Source of the DNA: a bacterium
GTDB taxonomy: Bacteria > Acidobacteriota > Thermoanaerobaculia > Multivoradales > J023
Assembly (NCBI GenBank): GCA_024226315.1
Contig: JAAELT010000114.1
Location: forward strand, 24,113 to 88,112
Reading direction: 5' to 3'
Length of the DNA stretch: 64,000 bases
Below, in pieces: positions 62,583 to 64,000 of the stretch. A program made the translations under genes and the position numbers. Below the pieces are notes generated by a model, which was not told the DNA's origin, made no database searches, and saw only the letters and a list, made by a program, of their open reading frames with translations. Each line of letters begins with the position of its first letter. Within the stretch, counting starts at the first letter, position 1.

Positions 62583-64000
62583 GTGAGAAGAATGTCGATT
62601 TGTATCTTGATGGTTCTGATGTTGCCTACGTTTGCCGCCGCTGACGAGCGCGTCGTCAGTCAGGCGCACGGGATTCCGACCTTCATGAAGGGCGAGCTCG
62701 GCTTCGTCGATCCGATGCCCCTGAAATCCGTTTCCGCTCAGGACGAGGAGCTGTTTCGCCTTTCCGCCAAGGCCCTGCTCCAGGATCTGGTGATCGAGAG
62801 CTTCGGCGCCACCGGCTCCGAGGACTTCCAGGTGAAACGGATGCGCACCGACGCCCTGGGCACCGTGCACGTGCGGTTCGATCAGTTCCTGCATGGCCTG
62901 CGGGTCGTCGGCGCCCAGATGCTGGTGCACGCCGACGCCGTCACCGGCGAGGTCTATGCGGTCAACGGGCGATTCGCACCCGACGCCGGCGTGCCGATTC
63001 CCACCAAGGGCATGTCGGCCACCGACTTCGAGGCGAAGCTGGCGCGGATCGGCGTCGCGGGCAGCCCGGTCGACCGCCCCGAGATGCTCTACTTCCACGA
63101 TGCCGAGACCGGCGTCACCCACCTGGCGTGGAAGGTCCGCGTGCAGGGCCTGGAGAAGGGCCTGTTCTTCGACAACGACGTCTACGTCGATGCGAAGTCC
63201 TTCGACATCGTGGCGGTGGACGCCAACGTCCACACCGCCAAATCTCGGGCCACCTACGACGCCACCGGCTCGGTGGTGGGCTCGACCTCGATCACCGGTC
63301 TGCCCGGCACCCTGGTGTGCAACGAGAGCGTCACCAACTGCGGCGACGCCTCGGCCCAGCGCGCCCACGACGGCGCCGGCGACGTCTACGACTACTACCA
63401 GACACGCTTCGGCCGCGACAGCCTGAACAACTCCGGTATGACCATGACCTCGAGCGTGCACGTGGGCAGCAACTGGCCCAACGCCGCCTGGTACAACAAC
63501 CAGATGATCTACGGCGACGGCGACGGCTCGACTCTCGACGACCTCACCAAGAGCTTCGACGTGATCGCCCACGAGCTCACCCACGGCGTCACCGACTTCG
63601 AATCCGACCTGCTCTACCAGAAGGAGTCGGGCGCGCTCAACGAGGCGCTGTCCGACATCTTCGGCGTCTCCGCCGACAGTTACAGCCGCGGCGGCGTTAT
63701 CGACGCTGCCACCTGGAAGCTCGGCGAGGAGGTCTACACCCCGGGCACCTCGGGCGACGCGCTGCGCTACATGAACGATCCGGACCTCGACGGCTACTCC
63801 AAGGGCTACTATCCCGAACGCCTCTACGCCGGCTCCTGCACGCCGTCTTCCAGCAACGACCAGTGCGGCGTGCACGGCAACTCCGGCATCGCCAACCTCG
63901 CCTACTACCTGCTGGTCGAAGGCGGCACCCACCCGCGCGGCAAGACGACGGTCAACGTGCCGGCGATCGGCATGGCCAAGGCCGAGCAGATCTTCTACCG
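62583..64000 (+). CDS. M4 (thermolysin-like) metalloprotease, cut by window edge
   Basis: Secreted zinc protease; 472 residues visible and the frame is open at the window end. Signal peptide (ICILMVLMLPTFAAA), an FTP/PepSY-type propeptide at about residues 60-200 (VRFDQFLHGLRVVGAQMLVH, VTHLAWKVRV), then the catalytic domain. Zinc motif H330-E-L-T-H334 and third ligand Glu354 in NEALSDIFG are intact, and AWYNNQMIYGDGDG is typical. GTG 62583 has AAGGAG six bases upstream; ATG 62592 is an alternative. A minus-strand frame over the same DNA is a shadow. With the S9 lipoprotein it points to life on external protein. Confidence 0.93.
   Translation, partial: MRRMSICILMVLMLPTFAAADERVVSQAHGIPTFMKGELGFVDPMPLKSVSAQDEELFRLSAKALLQDLVIESFGATGSEDFQVKRMRTDALGTVHVRFDQFLHGLRVVGAQMLVHADAVTGEVYAVNGRFAPDAGVPIPTKGMSATDFEAKLARIGVAGSPVDRPEMLYFHDAETGVTHLAWKVRVQGLEKGLFFDNDVYVDAKSFDIVAVDANVHTAKSRATYDATGSVVGSTSITGLPGTLVCNESVTNCGDASAQRAHDGAGDVYDYYQTRFGRDSLNNSGMTMTSSVHVGSNWPNAAWYNNQMIYGDGDGSTLDDLTKSFDVIAHELTHGVTDFESDLLYQKESGALNEALSDIFGVSADSYSRGGVIDAATWKLGEEVYTPGTSGDALRYMNDPDLDGYSKGYYPERLYAGSCTPSSSNDQCGVHGNSGIANLAYYLLVEGGTHPRGKTTVNVPAIGMAKAEQIFY

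Noticed and set aside
62541..63932. Long minus-strand open frame of 463 codons
   Set aside because: Shadow of the M4 protease gene on the plus strand, which has signal peptide, HELTH motif and ribosome-binding site; the minus product is a Val/Gly/Ala/Asp-rich sequence without domains.

Overview
The window is high-GC bacterial DNA, tightly packed, with many stop/start overlaps and frequent GTG/TTG starts. There are no rRNA or tRNA genes. The gene set fits an aerobic heterotroph with a Gram-negative envelope: a System I cytochrome c maturation (ccm) set with a CxxxY-type CcmE, a DnaK-HspR pair, DUF4388 and DUF1844 proteins, several large TPR proteins, lipoprotein peptidases and a MoxR/DUF58/transglutaminase cluster. 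I infer Acidobacteriota (Thermoanaerobaculia-like) or a relative; no marker gene here proves it.

Layout. 1-4.2 kb: a coupled plus-strand chain (biotin carboxylase end, thiE, NSS transporter, a 40-aa MetS-like subunit, shikimate kinase, metallophosphoesterase). 4.2-11.1 kb: ccmABCDEF on the minus strand, split between ccmB and ccmC by two plus-strand genes. 11.1-19.4 kb: HEAT-cyclophilin lipoprotein, ECF sigma factor with probable anti-sigma partner, bactofilin-like membrane protein, zinc-ribbon TPR protein, proS. 19.4-30.6 kb is an accessory region: two tandem paralogues, a 42-bp minisatellite, a Phd/PIN toxin-antitoxin pair, a small integron cassette array without an integrase (three attC-like sites plus a half site, carrying DUF4145/HEPN-type genes), an IS-like relic, an AraC-TPR regulator facing a possible 19-aa peptide gene, a second 42-bp minisatellite and a RhuM gene.

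30.6-47.8 kb returns to housekeeping and signalling genes: an unknown anchored protein, enoyl-CoA hydratase, a CrtI/RetSat-type oxidoreductase, QueF, a double-XRE regulator, a PAS hybrid histidine kinase and a small soluble kinase ending tail to tail, a bacterial cereblon-like CULT protein, an ABC exporter fused to a cyclic-nucleotide-binding domain, mazG, DUF1844, TPR and DUF4388 proteins. 47.8-50.5 kb: dnaK with a clear promoter, then hspR. 50.5-52.4 kb: hipBA bounded by a perfect 24-bp copy of the hspR 3' end. 52.4-64 kb: DUF697-SHOCT protein, a DUF58/TgpA-like/MoxR/TPR operon, an oligopeptidase B-like lipoprotein and the start of an M4 metalloprotease.

The strongest structural result is the cassette array. 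For all three cassettes the 7-base core at the cassette start is the exact reverse complement of the first core of that cassette's own attC, as integron recombination predicts. The two larger cassettes carry uncharacterised HEPN-type and membrane proteins and are the best candidates here for an undescribed system. The second is the hipBA module sitting between direct repeats of the hspR end.
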